64,000 bases of DNA from Thiothrix winogradskyi (lineage in GTDB: Bacteria; Pseudomonadota; Gammaproteobacteria; Thiotrichales; Thiotrichaceae): assembly GCF_021650935.1 (NCBI RefSeq), contig NZ_CP091244.1, positions 682,001-746,000 on the forward strand, in the 5' to 3' direction. This document shows positions 17,030 to 25,476 of this stretch, piece after piece. The notes below the pieces were generated by a model that searched no databases, was not told where the DNA came from, and saw only the letters and a program-made list of their open reading frames with translations. Position numbers and translations under genes: made by a program. How positions within the stretch are numbered: position 1 is the first letter of the stretch; every line of letters begins with the position of its first letter.

Positions 17030-17051
17030 GGGGCGGTTCGCGAACCGCCCC
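17030..17051. repeat. 22-bp perfect palindrome, REP-like
   Basis: GGGGCGGTTCG and its exact complement CGAACCGCCCC are joined without a loop, then CTAC follows. It sits between the convergent fbp remnant and the methyltransferase gene. It shares the GGGGCG...CGCCCCTAC ends with the hairpin at 44391-44414, suggesting one dispersed repeat family. Confidence 0.75.
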
Positions 17052-17064
17052 TACTTGCCGTCTA

Positions 17065-17655
17065 TTATTGTTTCTCGGCATACGATACGGTGTAGGACTG
17101 GCCTTGTTTTAGCTTGTCGAAATTGCCGAACACTTCTTTTAGGTTGCGCTTCATGTATTCGCGCAAGCCGTTGATGGTTACGATATACACGCGCCCACCG
17201 GGTTTGAGGTGGTGTTTCATGTCGTGCAGCAAAATGCTCATCATTTCCTTGCCCACTTTCGCGGGTAAGTTGGATGCAATCACGTCAAACCGCGCATCTT
17301 TGTCGAGGTGCTGAAAACCGTTGCTCAACATGGCACGGGCATTCGCCAGCTTATTCACGCCCGCATTGCGGTTTGCGTATTCGACTGCCATGAAATCCTT
17401 ATCCACCATCAGGGTTTGACCTTGTGGGGCAAGTCTTGCCATCACCAAACCCACCGGGCCATAGCCGCAGCCGAGGTCGAAGCAATCATCGGTCGGGTTG
17501 ATTTTCAAGTATTTCAGCAGCAAATCTGTGCCGTCATCAATTTCACGCGGTGAAAAAATTCCCCACGTCGACAGGAAGGTGAAAGGCTGTCCGCACAACT
17601 CTGTATCAAAACGAATATCGTCGCGCAGGCTTTTGGTGTAAGGAATATCAGCCAT
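17065..17655 (-). CDS. Class I SAM-dependent methyltransferase (RsmC-like)
   Basis: This 196-aa protein has a Rossmann methyltransferase core with the SAM motif DLGCGYGPVGL and a catalytic-loop motif ASNLPAK in place of the common NPP(F/Y). The fold and the GGRVYIVTINGLREYM segment resemble the MTS (methyltransferase small) domain of RsmC/RlmG rRNA guanine methyltransferases, without their N-terminal half. The ATG overlaps the stop of the upstream SirB-like gene as TAATG, which sets the start 24 codons inside the longest frame. The RNA target is not known. Confidence 0.85.
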   Translation of the reverse strand: MADIPYTKSLRDDIRFDTELCGQPFTFLSTWGIFSPREIDDGTDLLLKYLKINPTDDCFDLGCGYGPVGLVMARLAPQGQTLMVDKDFMAVEYANRNAGVNKLANARAMLSNGFQHLDKDARFDVIASNLPAKVGKEMMSILLHDMKHHLKPGGRVYIVTINGLREYMKRNLKEVFGNFDKLKQGQSYTVSYAEKQ

Positions 17656-18032
17656 TAGAGAATCGCCGGTGCAAGATTTTTCGCATACAGGAAGGTGTAC
17701 GCAAACGCCCCCAAACCTGCCAACCACAGCACAATCGCGCTAGGCTTACTCAAACCCGGCTTCAGGGCAATGACCCCTAACACAACGTACACAATCAAGC
17801 CGACCGCTTTAATGATGACAAAATTATCCACACCGTGCGTCGTGCTGACGAATGCCATCCACAAACCGGTTCCCAATAAAATCAGCATCGTCAATGAGGC
17901 ACTGGCTAACGCTGCCTTGCCACTGACTGCCGGATTGTTGGTTAACATCCATATCCCCCGGATCAGGTAAATAACCACGGAAAGCAAGGCGATAATCGCG
18001 TGTACTTTGAAGATTAAGGTGTTCATGTCCAT
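17655..18032 (-). CDS. SirB-like integral membrane protein
   Basis: This 125-aa protein consists mostly of four hydrophobic helices and resembles the SirB family of small inner-membrane proteins. ATG 18032 is preferred because AAGGA lies 8 bases upstream; the longest frame would extend into purK. It lies 12 bases after the purK stop and overlaps the methyltransferase start. The function of the family is unclear. Confidence 0.8.
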   Translation of the reverse strand: MDMNTLIFKVHAIIALLSVVIYLIRGIWMLTNNPAVSGKAALASASLTMLILLGTGLWMAFVSTTHGVDNFVIIKAVGLIVYVVLGVIALKPGLSKPSAIVLWLAGLGAFAYTFLYAKNLAPAIL

Positions 18033-18043
18033 GTGGTGTGTCC

Positions 18044-19171
18044 TTATTGCAATTGTTGGAAAATGTGTCCCGCCTCTGCGAGTGCGTCGCCAAGTTGTGG
18101 CGCTAAGGTACAGTAATGACCCATCTTGCGACCGGGGCGGGCTTCGTGTTTGCCGTACAAGTGTAGCTTGGTATTCGCACTTTGCAGCAATGCCAACCAG
18201 TTCGGTTGCGCATCGTGCCACAAATCGCCGAGCATATTGACCATGACCACGGGAGAGAGCAGTTCCGTTGAGCCAAAAGGCAATTCACAAACCATGCGTA
18301 CTTGCTGTTCAAACTGTGAGGTGACGCAAGCATCCAGCGTATAATGCCCGCTATTGTGGGTACGTGGTGCCATTTCATTGACCAGCAATTCGCCTTGGCG
18401 AGTGATGAAGAATTCCACTGCCATCACGCCGACGAAATCCAACTTATCCGCCATGCGCGTGGCAGCGGCTTGCGCGGCAGCGGCAAGTGCGGGGTCGATA
18501 CGGGCAGGCACAATGCTTTGGTGCAAAATGCCGTCGCGGTGTTCGTTTTCGGCAACGGGGAAACAGCGCACTTCGCCGTCAACATTGCGGGCGAGGATGA
18601 CAGAAATCTCCCGTTCCAATTCCACCCGCTGTTCCAGCACACATGCGACATCGTGCAATTGGGCAAACGCGGCTTCTGCTTCAGCAACCGAATGCACCGT
18701 GACTTGCCCCTTGCCGTCGTAACCCATGCGGGCGGTTTTGAGAATGGCGGGGAATTGGATGCTGTTGGGTGCAGCCGTAATGTCCGCTGCGGTGTGAATC
18801 GCCGCAAACGGTACCGGCTGTAAGCCGCACGCCCGCACGAATTCTTTTTCCACAATGCGATCTTGTCCCATTTTCACCGCCTGAGCTGAAGGGCGTACTG
18901 GGCAAAACTGCGCGAGGAATTCCAGCGTTTGCGCAGGAATATTCTCGAATTCGGTGGTAATCACATCGCAACGTCTGCCAAAAGCGCTAAGCGCGGCTTC
19001 ATCGTCGTAAGCGGCAATGATGTGGTCATCCGACAATTGCGCGGCGGGGCTGTGAAAATCGGGTTCTAAGATAAGCACGCGGTAGCCGAGGGTGCGGGCG
19101 GCGACGGTAAACATGCGTCCGAGTTGCCCGCCGCCGAGCATTCCGATGGTTGATCCGGGGAGTAGTATCAT
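18044..19171 (-). CDS. purK: N5-carboxyaminoimidazole ribonucleotide synthase
   Basis: PurK carboxylates AIR to N5-CAIR using ATP and bicarbonate in purine synthesis. The 375-aa protein has the N-terminal GMLGGGQLGRMF nucleotide fold, the ATP-grasp core (DRIVEKEFVRACGL; LKTARMGYDGKGQ with its glycine-rich loop; VLEQRVELEREISVI) and the metal-binding region NEMAPRTHNSGHYTLDAC. Its usual partner purE lies 2.4 kb upstream on the same strand, separated by a histidine kinase gene, which is unusual. Confidence 0.96.
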   Translation of the reverse strand: MILLPGSTIGMLGGGQLGRMFTVAARTLGYRVLILEPDFHSPAAQLSDDHIIAAYDDEAALSAFGRRCDVITTEFENIPAQTLEFLAQFCPVRPSAQAVKMGQDRIVEKEFVRACGLQPVPFAAIHTAADITAAPNSIQFPAILKTARMGYDGKGQVTVHSVAEAEAAFAQLHDVACVLEQRVELEREISVILARNVDGEVRCFPVAENEHRDGILHQSIVPARIDPALAAAAQAAATRMADKLDFVGVMAVEFFITRQGELLVNEMAPRTHNSGHYTLDACVTSQFEQQVRMVCELPFGSTELLSPVVMVNMLGDLWHDAQPNWLALLQSANTKLHLYGKHEARPGRKMGHYCTLAPQLGDALAEAGHIFQQLQ

Positions 19172-19238
19172 GAAGCTTCAGGGTCTGTTAATAGGGTAAA
19201 ACAAGCGCGAAGAATACAGCAAAGTGCGTTACGACGCA

Positions 19239-21542
19239 TCAACGCAACCATCGCTGCAATAGTTGTTGCAACTGTGTTTTATCAAACGGTTTGGTGAGAA
19301 AATCATCCATGCCTGCGGCAAAGCACTGTTCACGCACTTCCGCAACGGCATGAGCCGTGAGTGCAATAATCGGTAAGTCGCTGGCTGAAGCAAATTCACG
19401 AATGCGCTGGGTTGTTTCATAACCGTCCATCTCCGGCATACTCACATCCATGAATACCAGATCCACCGTGTGCTGCTGCAATAAGGCTAATGCTGCTGCA
19501 CCACTATCGACCGTGATGACGCTTAAGCCAAGCGTTTTCAGCAATTCGCCCCCGAAAAAGCGATTTAATGGTTCATCATCCACCAATAGAATGCACAAAT
19601 CTTGGGTGTGGGCTGGCAGTGCATCATCGTCAATGGGGCTGGCTTCCAGGGGAGGGGTTTCTACTAACGAGAAATTCAGGGTAAAGAAAAAGCGGCTACC
19701 TTTTCCTGTGTGGCTGACTAATTCCAGATTACCGCCCATGCGCTGCACCAATTGCTGGCTGATTACTAAACCTAGCCCGCTGCCGCCATAACGCCGCGAG
19801 GTACTGCTATCGGCTTGGAAAAACGGCTGGAACAGCCCGCGCTGTTGTTCCGCCGTTAAACCGATGCCGGTATCTGAAACCGCAAACGTTAGCTGCATAC
19901 AACCAGCGGATGCCGCAGTTTCCTCATGTACCTTGAGCATCACATACCCTTGGTGAGTAAACTTAATGGCATTGCTCAACAGGTTAAGCAAAATCTGTTT
20001 TAAGCGCGTGGGGTCGCCTTGCAACCACAAGGGAGCAGGCACACGGGAATTAATGGTAAACGGTAATTGCTTGGCATTCGCCGCCTCTGCACACAGCGTA
20101 TGTACCTCGTGCAATAACGCATTCAGTTCAAACGGGATTTGTTCCAAGATCAATTCACGCTGTTCAATACGTGCCACATCCAGAATATCATTGACCAACC
20201 CCAGCATGTGCTTGGCGGCAATATCGAGTTTATCCACGTAATCTTGCTGCTGCGGGGTCAACACGGTATGACGCAATAATGTACCCGTGCCGACCAAAGC
20301 ATTCATCGGGGTACGCAATTCATGACTCATGGTGGTGAGGAAATCGCTTTTCGCTTTATTGGCTGCGTTTGCACTTGCCACCTGCTCACGTAAACGCAGC
20401 GTATAGTCAGCTTGTGCATTCGAGAGCAACAATAAAAATATAAAAATAACAACCAATACCAATGTTGTGGAATTAATTGGCGTGATTAAGCGTAAACCAA
20501 AGCCATCGACAACAATTGGTATAATGCCTGCCATTAGAACTGCAAATGCCCAATACAGATTAGGCATAAACCTGATCCCTATCAAGTGCAGACGTATAAT
20601 GGCAAGCAAGGTCAAGCAACTGATTAGAATAACCCCACTGCCCGACACCAAAGCCCCATAATCAAGCCAAGGCAAGCTGACTGCGGAAGCAATAAATAAC
20701 CAAAATACCCCTCGAAACAGCCAATCAACCTTGGGCAGATGGTGCGCCAATTCCAAAAAATGCCGGAAAAAAGCGGTGAAACTGGCAATAGCTAACAGCG
20801 CGAATACCGGGTAAAGCCGGTAATATTCAGGAATCACCCACAAATAATGGTGAAAAAATCCGGTATAACGGCTCATTTCCAGCACAGCAAATACAATAAA
20901 TACCCCCAACCAGCCATACCCTTTTTCACGCAGACTGACAAACAGCAGCAGATTGTATAAGCCCAAGGCAAACAACCCTGCCAAAATGACCGCGTGGAGG
21001 AGCAAAGCATTCACATGGATACGCGCTTCTTGCTGCACCAACTCAAGACTGGCAAATATGCTATCCACACTGCCTTGCAGACGCACATACACCCAATGAT
21101 CGCCTTGCGCCAAGGGTGGCAGCGCGTAGATGTGGTAATGAAAATAGGGGTCGGGCGTGAGTAAACGCGGGGCTGCATTGGGCGAATCATGCCACCAATA
21201 CACCTGTAGCGGCGACTCTTCCATGTCATGAACTCTGATGTACCAGCGTTGCCAAGGGCTGGATTGGTTCTGGAAGCGCACCCGCAACCAAAAGGCATCC
21301 ATGGTTAAACCTGGTGCAAACACAGCAGTGCCGGTATTGCTGAATGGCTGATCATGAAGCGGCGCTCTCACCTCATTGATCGTTAATTGCCCCGTTGGAT
21401 CCCGTAAAAAATCCAAATGCGTTTTGAAATGCACTTGCGTTTGCTGATCGTTCAGTACCTCAACGGGAGTTGCACCAAGCCCAGTGGCACTGAACCATAA
21501 ACAACACCATACAAACAATTGAAGCAGGCTGGTTTGTGCCAC
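19239..21542 (-). CDS. Hybrid sensor histidine kinase with 7TMR-DISM sensor
   Basis: Domains in order: signal peptide, a periplasmic 7TMR-DISMED2-like beta domain (about 30-165), seven transmembrane helices (about 170-385), HisKA with the phospho-acceptor in TTMSHELRTPMNAL, HATPase (NLLSNAIKFTHQG; DTGIGL; GGSGLGLVISQQL) and a C-terminal receiver domain (LLVDDEPLNR; VFMDVSMPEMDGYE; TKPF). The start is uncertain: GTG 21542 gives 767 aa and leaves 13 bases after the purE stop, while the longest frame runs through purE. No response regulator is adjacent. 7TMR-DISM sensors are thought to bind carbohydrate-like or small organic ligands. Confidence 0.9.
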   Translation of the reverse strand: MAQTSLLQLFVWCCLWFSATGLGATPVEVLNDQQTQVHFKTHLDFLRDPTGQLTINEVRAPLHDQPFSNTGTAVFAPGLTMDAFWLRVRFQNQSSPWQRWYIRVHDMEESPLQVYWWHDSPNAAPRLLTPDPYFHYHIYALPPLAQGDHWVYVRLQGSVDSIFASLELVQQEARIHVNALLLHAVILAGLFALGLYNLLLFVSLREKGYGWLGVFIVFAVLEMSRYTGFFHHYLWVIPEYYRLYPVFALLAIASFTAFFRHFLELAHHLPKVDWLFRGVFWLFIASAVSLPWLDYGALVSGSGVILISCLTLLAIIRLHLIGIRFMPNLYWAFAVLMAGIIPIVVDGFGLRLITPINSTTLVLVVIFIFLLLLSNAQADYTLRLREQVASANAANKAKSDFLTTMSHELRTPMNALVGTGTLLRHTVLTPQQQDYVDKLDIAAKHMLGLVNDILDVARIEQRELILEQIPFELNALLHEVHTLCAEAANAKQLPFTINSRVPAPLWLQGDPTRLKQILLNLLSNAIKFTHQGYVMLKVHEETAASAGCMQLTFAVSDTGIGLTAEQQRGLFQPFFQADSSTSRRYGGSGLGLVISQQLVQRMGGNLELVSHTGKGSRFFFTLNFSLVETPPLEASPIDDDALPAHTQDLCILLVDDEPLNRFFGGELLKTLGLSVITVDSGAAALALLQQHTVDLVFMDVSMPEMDGYETTQRIREFASASDLPIIALTAHAVAEVREQCFAAGMDDFLTKPFDKTQLQQLLQRWLR

Positions 21543-21555
21543 AGTTTGCTCAGCA

Positions 21556-22059
21556 TTATTGAGGGGGCAGGGGCATAGCCATCGCATGTTGGCGTTGTTC
21601 TTCACGGAATTGCGCCAACTTTTCCGCCAAAATCGGGTCGTCATTCGCCAACATTGCCACCGCAAACAACGCTGCATTTGCCGCGCCCGCTTCGCCAATC
21701 GCAAACGTTGCCACCGGCACACCTTTGGGCATTTGCACAATCGAATACAGCGAATCAATGCCGTTCAAGGCACGGCTGGTGACAGGCACGCCTAAAATCG
21801 GCAAGGTGGTTTTTGCCGCTAACATGCCGGGCAAGTGCGCCGCACCGCCTGCACCCGCAATAATGCACTTCAAACCGCGCTCGCGTGCGGTTTCCGCGTA
21901 TTCAAACAGTAAATCGGGTGTGCGATGGGCGGAAACGACGCGGTATTCATGTGCAATACCGAATTTTTCCAGTTGTTCAACGGCTTTGGACATCACGTTC
22001 CAATCGCTGTTGCTACCCATGACAACCCCTACCACTACCGCCGAATTGGGTTGAGTCAT
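21556..22059 (-). CDS. purE: N5-CAIR mutase
   Basis: PurE converts N5-CAIR to CAIR in purine synthesis. The 167-aa protein shows the class I PurE motifs VVMGSNSDW, SAHRTPD, IAGAGGAAHLPGM and the VATFAIGEAGAANAALFA helix. ATG 22059 has GGGGAG six bases ahead and is preferred over a start 8 codons upstream. It is divergent from purC, so the control region in between probably serves two steps of the same pathway. Confidence 0.96.
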   Translation of the reverse strand: MTQPNSAVVVGVVMGSNSDWNVMSKAVEQLEKFGIAHEYRVVSAHRTPDLLFEYAETARERGLKCIIAGAGGAAHLPGMLAAKTTLPILGVPVTSRALNGIDSLYSIVQMPKGVPVATFAIGEAGAANAALFAVAMLANDDPILAEKLAQFREEQRQHAMAMPLPPQ

Positions 22060-22091
22060 GATGCTCCCCTTATTTCTCTGCAAAATCTGAT

Positions 22092-22097
22092 ATTATA
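22092..22097 (-). promoter_or_regulatory. -10 box of purE within the purE-purC divergent region
   Basis: On the minus strand this reads TATAAT, 32 bases upstream of the purE ATG. The -35 element is not clear. The 77-base divergent gap must also carry the purC promoter. Confidence 0.45.
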
Positions 22098-22136
22098 ACG
22101 TGATGTACCTTTTACGCACTAACTAACCGCAAGCGA

Positions 22137-23036
22137 ATGAATACAAACAGTCACCCAAGCAGCGTTCTTGAAACGCACATCACCTCCCTGCCGCTGATTG
22201 CACGGGGCAAAGTCCGCGATATTTACGCCGTCGATGACCAGCACATGCTGATCGTGACCACGGATCGTTTATCGGCATTCGATGTGATCATGCCGACCCC
22301 GATTCCACAGAAAGGCGTCATTCTCACCCAAGTGGCGAATTTCTGGTTTGGCTTGCTGCATGACGTGATCCCGAATCACTTGAGCAACTTGACGCTGGAT
22401 GATCTACCGCTGACCGCCGCTGAAAAAGCGCAATTGCAAGGGCGCAGCATTATCGTCAAACGCCTCAAGCCCTTGCCGGTGGAAGCGATTGTGCGCGGTT
22501 ACTTGATCGGTTCGGGCTGGAAAGATTACCAGCAAACCGGCGCGGTATGCGGCATCGAATTACCCGCCGGTTTGCAAATGGCCGACCGTTTGCCTAAACC
22601 GATTTTCACGCCTTCCAGCAAAGCCGACGTAGGCGATCACGACATCAATATCAGCTTTGCAGACATGCAGACGCGGATTGGGGTAGAGCTTGCCGAGCAA
22701 GTGCGCAGCGTGAGTTTGAAGTTGTATCGCCAAGCGGCTGAATACGCGCTCAAACGTGGCATTATTATCGCCGACACCAAGTTCGAGTTCGGGTTGGATG
22801 CGGAGGGCAAGCTGGTGTTGATCGACGAAATCCTCACGCCGGATTCCTCGCGTTTCTGGCCTGCTGATCAGTACAAACCCGGCATTAGTCCGCCATCGTT
22901 TGACAAACAATTCGTGCGGGATTATTTAGAAACGCTGGATTGGGGCAAGGTTGCGCCGGGGCCGGAATTGCCTGCGGAGATTATGGAAAAGACAGCGGCT
23001 AAGTATCGGGAAGTTGCCGACTTACTCACGAAATAA
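22137..23036 (+). CDS. purC: SAICAR synthase
   Basis: PurC condenses CAIR with aspartate to form SAICAR. The 299-aa protein is the longer PurC type, with ARGKVRDIYAVD at the N-terminus, VVTTDRLSAFDV-like and KRLKPLPVEAIVRGYLIGSGW segments, TPSSKADVGDHD, and LIDEILTPDSSRFWPAD in the C-terminal half. It is intact. A long palindromic repeat directly follows the stop codon and may act as its transcription end. Confidence 0.96.
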   Translation: MNTNSHPSSVLETHITSLPLIARGKVRDIYAVDDQHMLIVTTDRLSAFDVIMPTPIPQKGVILTQVANFWFGLLHDVIPNHLSNLTLDDLPLTAAEKAQLQGRSIIVKRLKPLPVEAIVRGYLIGSGWKDYQQTGAVCGIELPAGLQMADRLPKPIFTPSSKADVGDHDINISFADMQTRIGVELAEQVRSVSLKLYRQAAEYALKRGIIIADTKFEFGLDAEGKLVLIDEILTPDSSRFWPADQYKPGISPPSFDKQFVRDYLETLDWGKVAPGPELPAEIMEKTAAKYREVADLLTK

Positions 23037-23037
23037 G

Positions 23038-23134
23038 ACCCTCACCCCAACCCCTCTCCCAAAGGTAGAGGGGCTAAGAAATAGACATCTTGCTCCCCCT
23101 CTACCTCTGGGAGAGGGGGTTGGGGGGTGAGGGT
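23038..23134. repeat. Long CCCTCACCCC-type inverted repeat
   Basis: The left arm (23038-23073, starting ACCCTCACCCCAACCCC) and the right arm (23095-23134, ending GGGGTGAGGGT) are complementary over about 36 bp apart from small C/G-run length differences, with a loop of about 21 bases. The same sequence family occurs in shortened form at 56242-56276. These GC-rich palindromes occur in many bacterial genomes as mobile intergenic repeats. Here it could form a very stable hairpin at the 3' end of purC mRNA. Confidence 0.85.
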
Positions 23135-23151
23135 AAACAAAAGGAAAAAAT

Positions 23152-24120
23152 ATGCGAATACTAATAACTGGGGTAGCGGGATTCATCGGGATGCACCTCG
23201 CTTTGCAATTGCTGCAACGCGGCGATGAAGTCGTCGGTATCGACAATTTCAACGATTACTACGATGTCACCTTGAAAGAACGCCGTTTACAACGGGTGAT
23301 CGACGCGGATGTTGCGGGTAAATTCAAGTTCATTCGTTTGGATCTCGCCGACCGTGCGGGCATGGCGCAACTGTTTGCGGAAGAAGGCTTGGATGCGGTG
23401 GTGAATCTTGCCGCGCAAGCCGGTGTACGTTATTCCATCGACAACCCGCTGGCTTACATCGACAGTAATCTGGTCGGATTTGGGCATATTCTGGAAGGTT
23501 GCCGTCATAACGGCGTGAAGCATTTGGTGTATGCGTCATCCAGTTCGGTGTATGGCGCAAATGAATCCATGCCGTTTTCGGTGCATGACAATGTGGATCA
23601 CCCACTGTCACTGTATGCCGCTTCCAAGAAAGCCAATGAGTTGATGGCGCACACGTATTCGCATTTGTACAACTTGCCGACCACGGGTTTGCGCTTTTTC
23701 ACGGTGTATGGCCCTTGGAGTCGCCCGGATATGGCGATGTTTAAATTCACCAAAGCGATTTTGGCAGGCAAGCCGATTGATGTGTTCAATTACGGCAAGC
23801 ATCGCCGCGATTTCACCTACATCGACGACATTGTGGAAGGGGTGATTCGCACCTTGGATCATACCGCAACGGGCAACCCCGATTGGAGTGGGATGCAGCC
23901 CGACCCCGGCACGAGCAAAGCCCCCTGGCGCGTTTACAATATCGGCAATCAGAATCCGGTGGAATTGATGGATTATATTCGTGCCATTGAAGATGCACTG
24001 GGCATGAAAGCGGAGTTGAATTTATTGCCGCTGCAACCGGGCGATGTGCCGGATACTTACGCGGATGTGGATGCGCTGGTGCAGGATGTAGGCTATCGGG
24101 AACCTCTAAAAACCCACTGA
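23152..24120 (+). pseudogene. NAD-dependent sugar-nucleotide 4-epimerase, 5' part, interrupted by IS
   Basis: This is an extended SDR enzyme of the UDP-glucuronate 4-epimerase type. It has the Rossmann motif GVAGFIG, the GIDNFNDYYDV segment, the catalytic SSSVYGAN and YAASKKANE (Tyr-x3-Lys), and DFTYIDDIVEG. Native coding runs to the TATC target site at 24094-24097. An IS5-family insertion then replaces the last 24 residues with GEPLKTH-type codons from the IS end, stopping at 24118-24120. The lost part is a C-terminal helix; catalytic residues remain, so partial function cannot be excluded. Confidence 0.9.
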
Positions 24121-25367
24121 TACCCACACAAATGTGAGAAAATGCTCATCTGAGCCACCGCCCCGTTACTAGCCATGCCCAAGAAAAGTGCCATCAAAAC
24201 CAGTCTGTTTGCCGCCGAAGAGCGTGAACAGAAACTCGACCGCAAGGGCGACCTGCTGTCCACCCTGAACCAGCACGTCAACTTTGTCGCCTTGGCAGGA
24301 GAAATCGACCACATCGCCCCACGCCCCAGTGACAAGCGAGGAGGCCGTCCACCCTACCCAACGGAACTGATGGTACGGGTCTTGGTGTTGCAACACCTGT
24401 ACAACCTGTCGGACGAGGCATTGGAATACCAATTGCTTGACCGGCTGTCGTTCCAACGGTTTTGTGGCCTGCGTCATTCCAGCACGATCCCGGATGCCAA
24501 TACCTTGTGGGTATTCCGTGAACGGATCAGTGCGGCAGGTGGTGCGGATGCCCTGTTTGATGCCGTCCAACGGCAATTACAACAACACGGTTTTATTGCC
24601 CGTGGTGGTCAAATCGTTGATGCCACGCTGGTGGAAGCCCCTAAACAACATTTCCACAAAGAAGAAAAAGCGCTGTTGGAACAAGCGGCAACACCTGCTG
24701 ACTGGACACCTGCCCAACGTCGCCAAAAGGATACGGAAGCAAGCTGGACGAAAAAACACGGTAAAAGTTACCACGGCTACAAACTCAGTATCAGTGCCGA
24801 TCGGAAATACAAACTCATCCGCAAACACCACATCAGCACCGCCAAAGAACATGACACCAACCATTTTGAAGCGGTGCTTGACCGAGCCAACACCAGCCGT
24901 GACGTATGGGCGGACAAAGGTTACGAAGACCAATCCCGTGAACAACGCCTCAACCAAGGTAGCTGGCGGTTACACATCCAGCACAAAGCCAAGAAAGGCA
25001 AGCCGCAATCCGACTGCCAGAAGCGCCGCAACACCCGCATCGCCAGACCCCGCGCACGGGTTGAGCATGTGTTTGGGTCAATCTGTGCGATGGGAGGCAA
25101 AGCCATCCGCAGCATCGGGTTGGCACGGGCAGTATTCGGCCTCAGCATTAAGGCAACCGTGTATAACTTGCGGCGGCTTTGTTCACTCAAAGAGGGCGGA
25201 GTTGTGCCCATTTGATGGAGAAATTCCCGAAAAAACAGCAAAAATGCGGAAAAACCACCTGATTGTGGCTTGGTGTGCTAAAAATTGAGATGGGTTGGTG
25301 TTTTTTTAACAAAATGTCGATAGACCAACGCTAACCGTTGCAATACGCCGGGTTTTTAGAGGTTCCC
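24098..25367 (+). mobile_element. Complete IS5-family insertion sequence, 1270 bp
   Basis: Perfect 18-bp terminal inverted repeats, GGGAACCTCTAAAAACCC (24098-24115) and its complement (25350-25367), flank one intact transposase gene. The direct repeat TATC lies outside both ends (24094-24097 and 25368-25371); because of symmetry the boundary could also be read as CTATCG with 17-bp repeats. Removing the element and one repeat exactly restores the epimerase reading frame. The perfect ends point to a recent insertion. Confidence 0.93.
24175..25215 (+). CDS. IS5 family transposase
   Basis: This 346-aa DDE transposase shows IS5-family features: an N-terminal ALAGEIDHIAPRPSDKRGGR segment, FCGLRHSSTIPDANTL, the first catalytic Asp in QIVDATLVEAP, the second in VWADKGYED, and the Glu in PRARVEHVFGSI with the downstream YNLRRL. 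A linker rich in Lys and charged residues lies between the first two Asp regions. The frame is intact, so the element is probably active. A conspicuous shadow frame of 283 codons overlaps it in another phase. Confidence 0.95.
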   Translation: MPKKSAIKTSLFAAEEREQKLDRKGDLLSTLNQHVNFVALAGEIDHIAPRPSDKRGGRPPYPTELMVRVLVLQHLYNLSDEALEYQLLDRLSFQRFCGLRHSSTIPDANTLWVFRERISAAGGADALFDAVQRQLQQHGFIARGGQIVDATLVEAPKQHFHKEEKALLEQAATPADWTPAQRRQKDTEASWTKKHGKSYHGYKLSISADRKYKLIRKHHISTAKEHDTNHFEAVLDRANTSRDVWADKGYEDQSREQRLNQGSWRLHIQHKAKKGKPQSDCQKRRNTRIARPRARVEHVFGSICAMGGKAIRSIGLARAVFGLSIKATVYNLRRLCSLKEGGVVPI

Positions 25368-25442
25368 TATCGTCCCAGTATGTCGGTTGACGAAGGTACG
25401 CGCCGCTTTGTGCAGTGGTACCGCGATTATTATCAGGTTTGA
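25368..25442 (+). pseudogene. 3' remnant of the interrupted epimerase gene
   Basis: After the right IS end, the frame TATC-GTCCCAGTATG reads GYRPSMSVDEGTRRFVQW and ends QV-TGA. This is the typical C-terminal tail of UDP-glucuronate epimerases and joins in frame to the 5' part when the IS and one target repeat are removed. Confidence 0.88.
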
Positions 25443-25476
25443 GCCATTAACTGCCATTAACGAATGAGGCTTTCCC

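Noticed and set aside
19239..21758. Longest frame of the histidine kinase, starting within purE
   Set aside because: The first 72 codons overlap purE in another phase, are Arg/Trp/Cys-rich and would put no signal peptide at the N-terminus. A start after the purE stop gives one.
24437..25288. 283-codon frame overlapping the IS5 transposase in another phase
   Set aside because: No domain is visible and the transposase frame carries all catalytic motifs. IS5-type elements of this kind normally have one gene, so this is a shadow.
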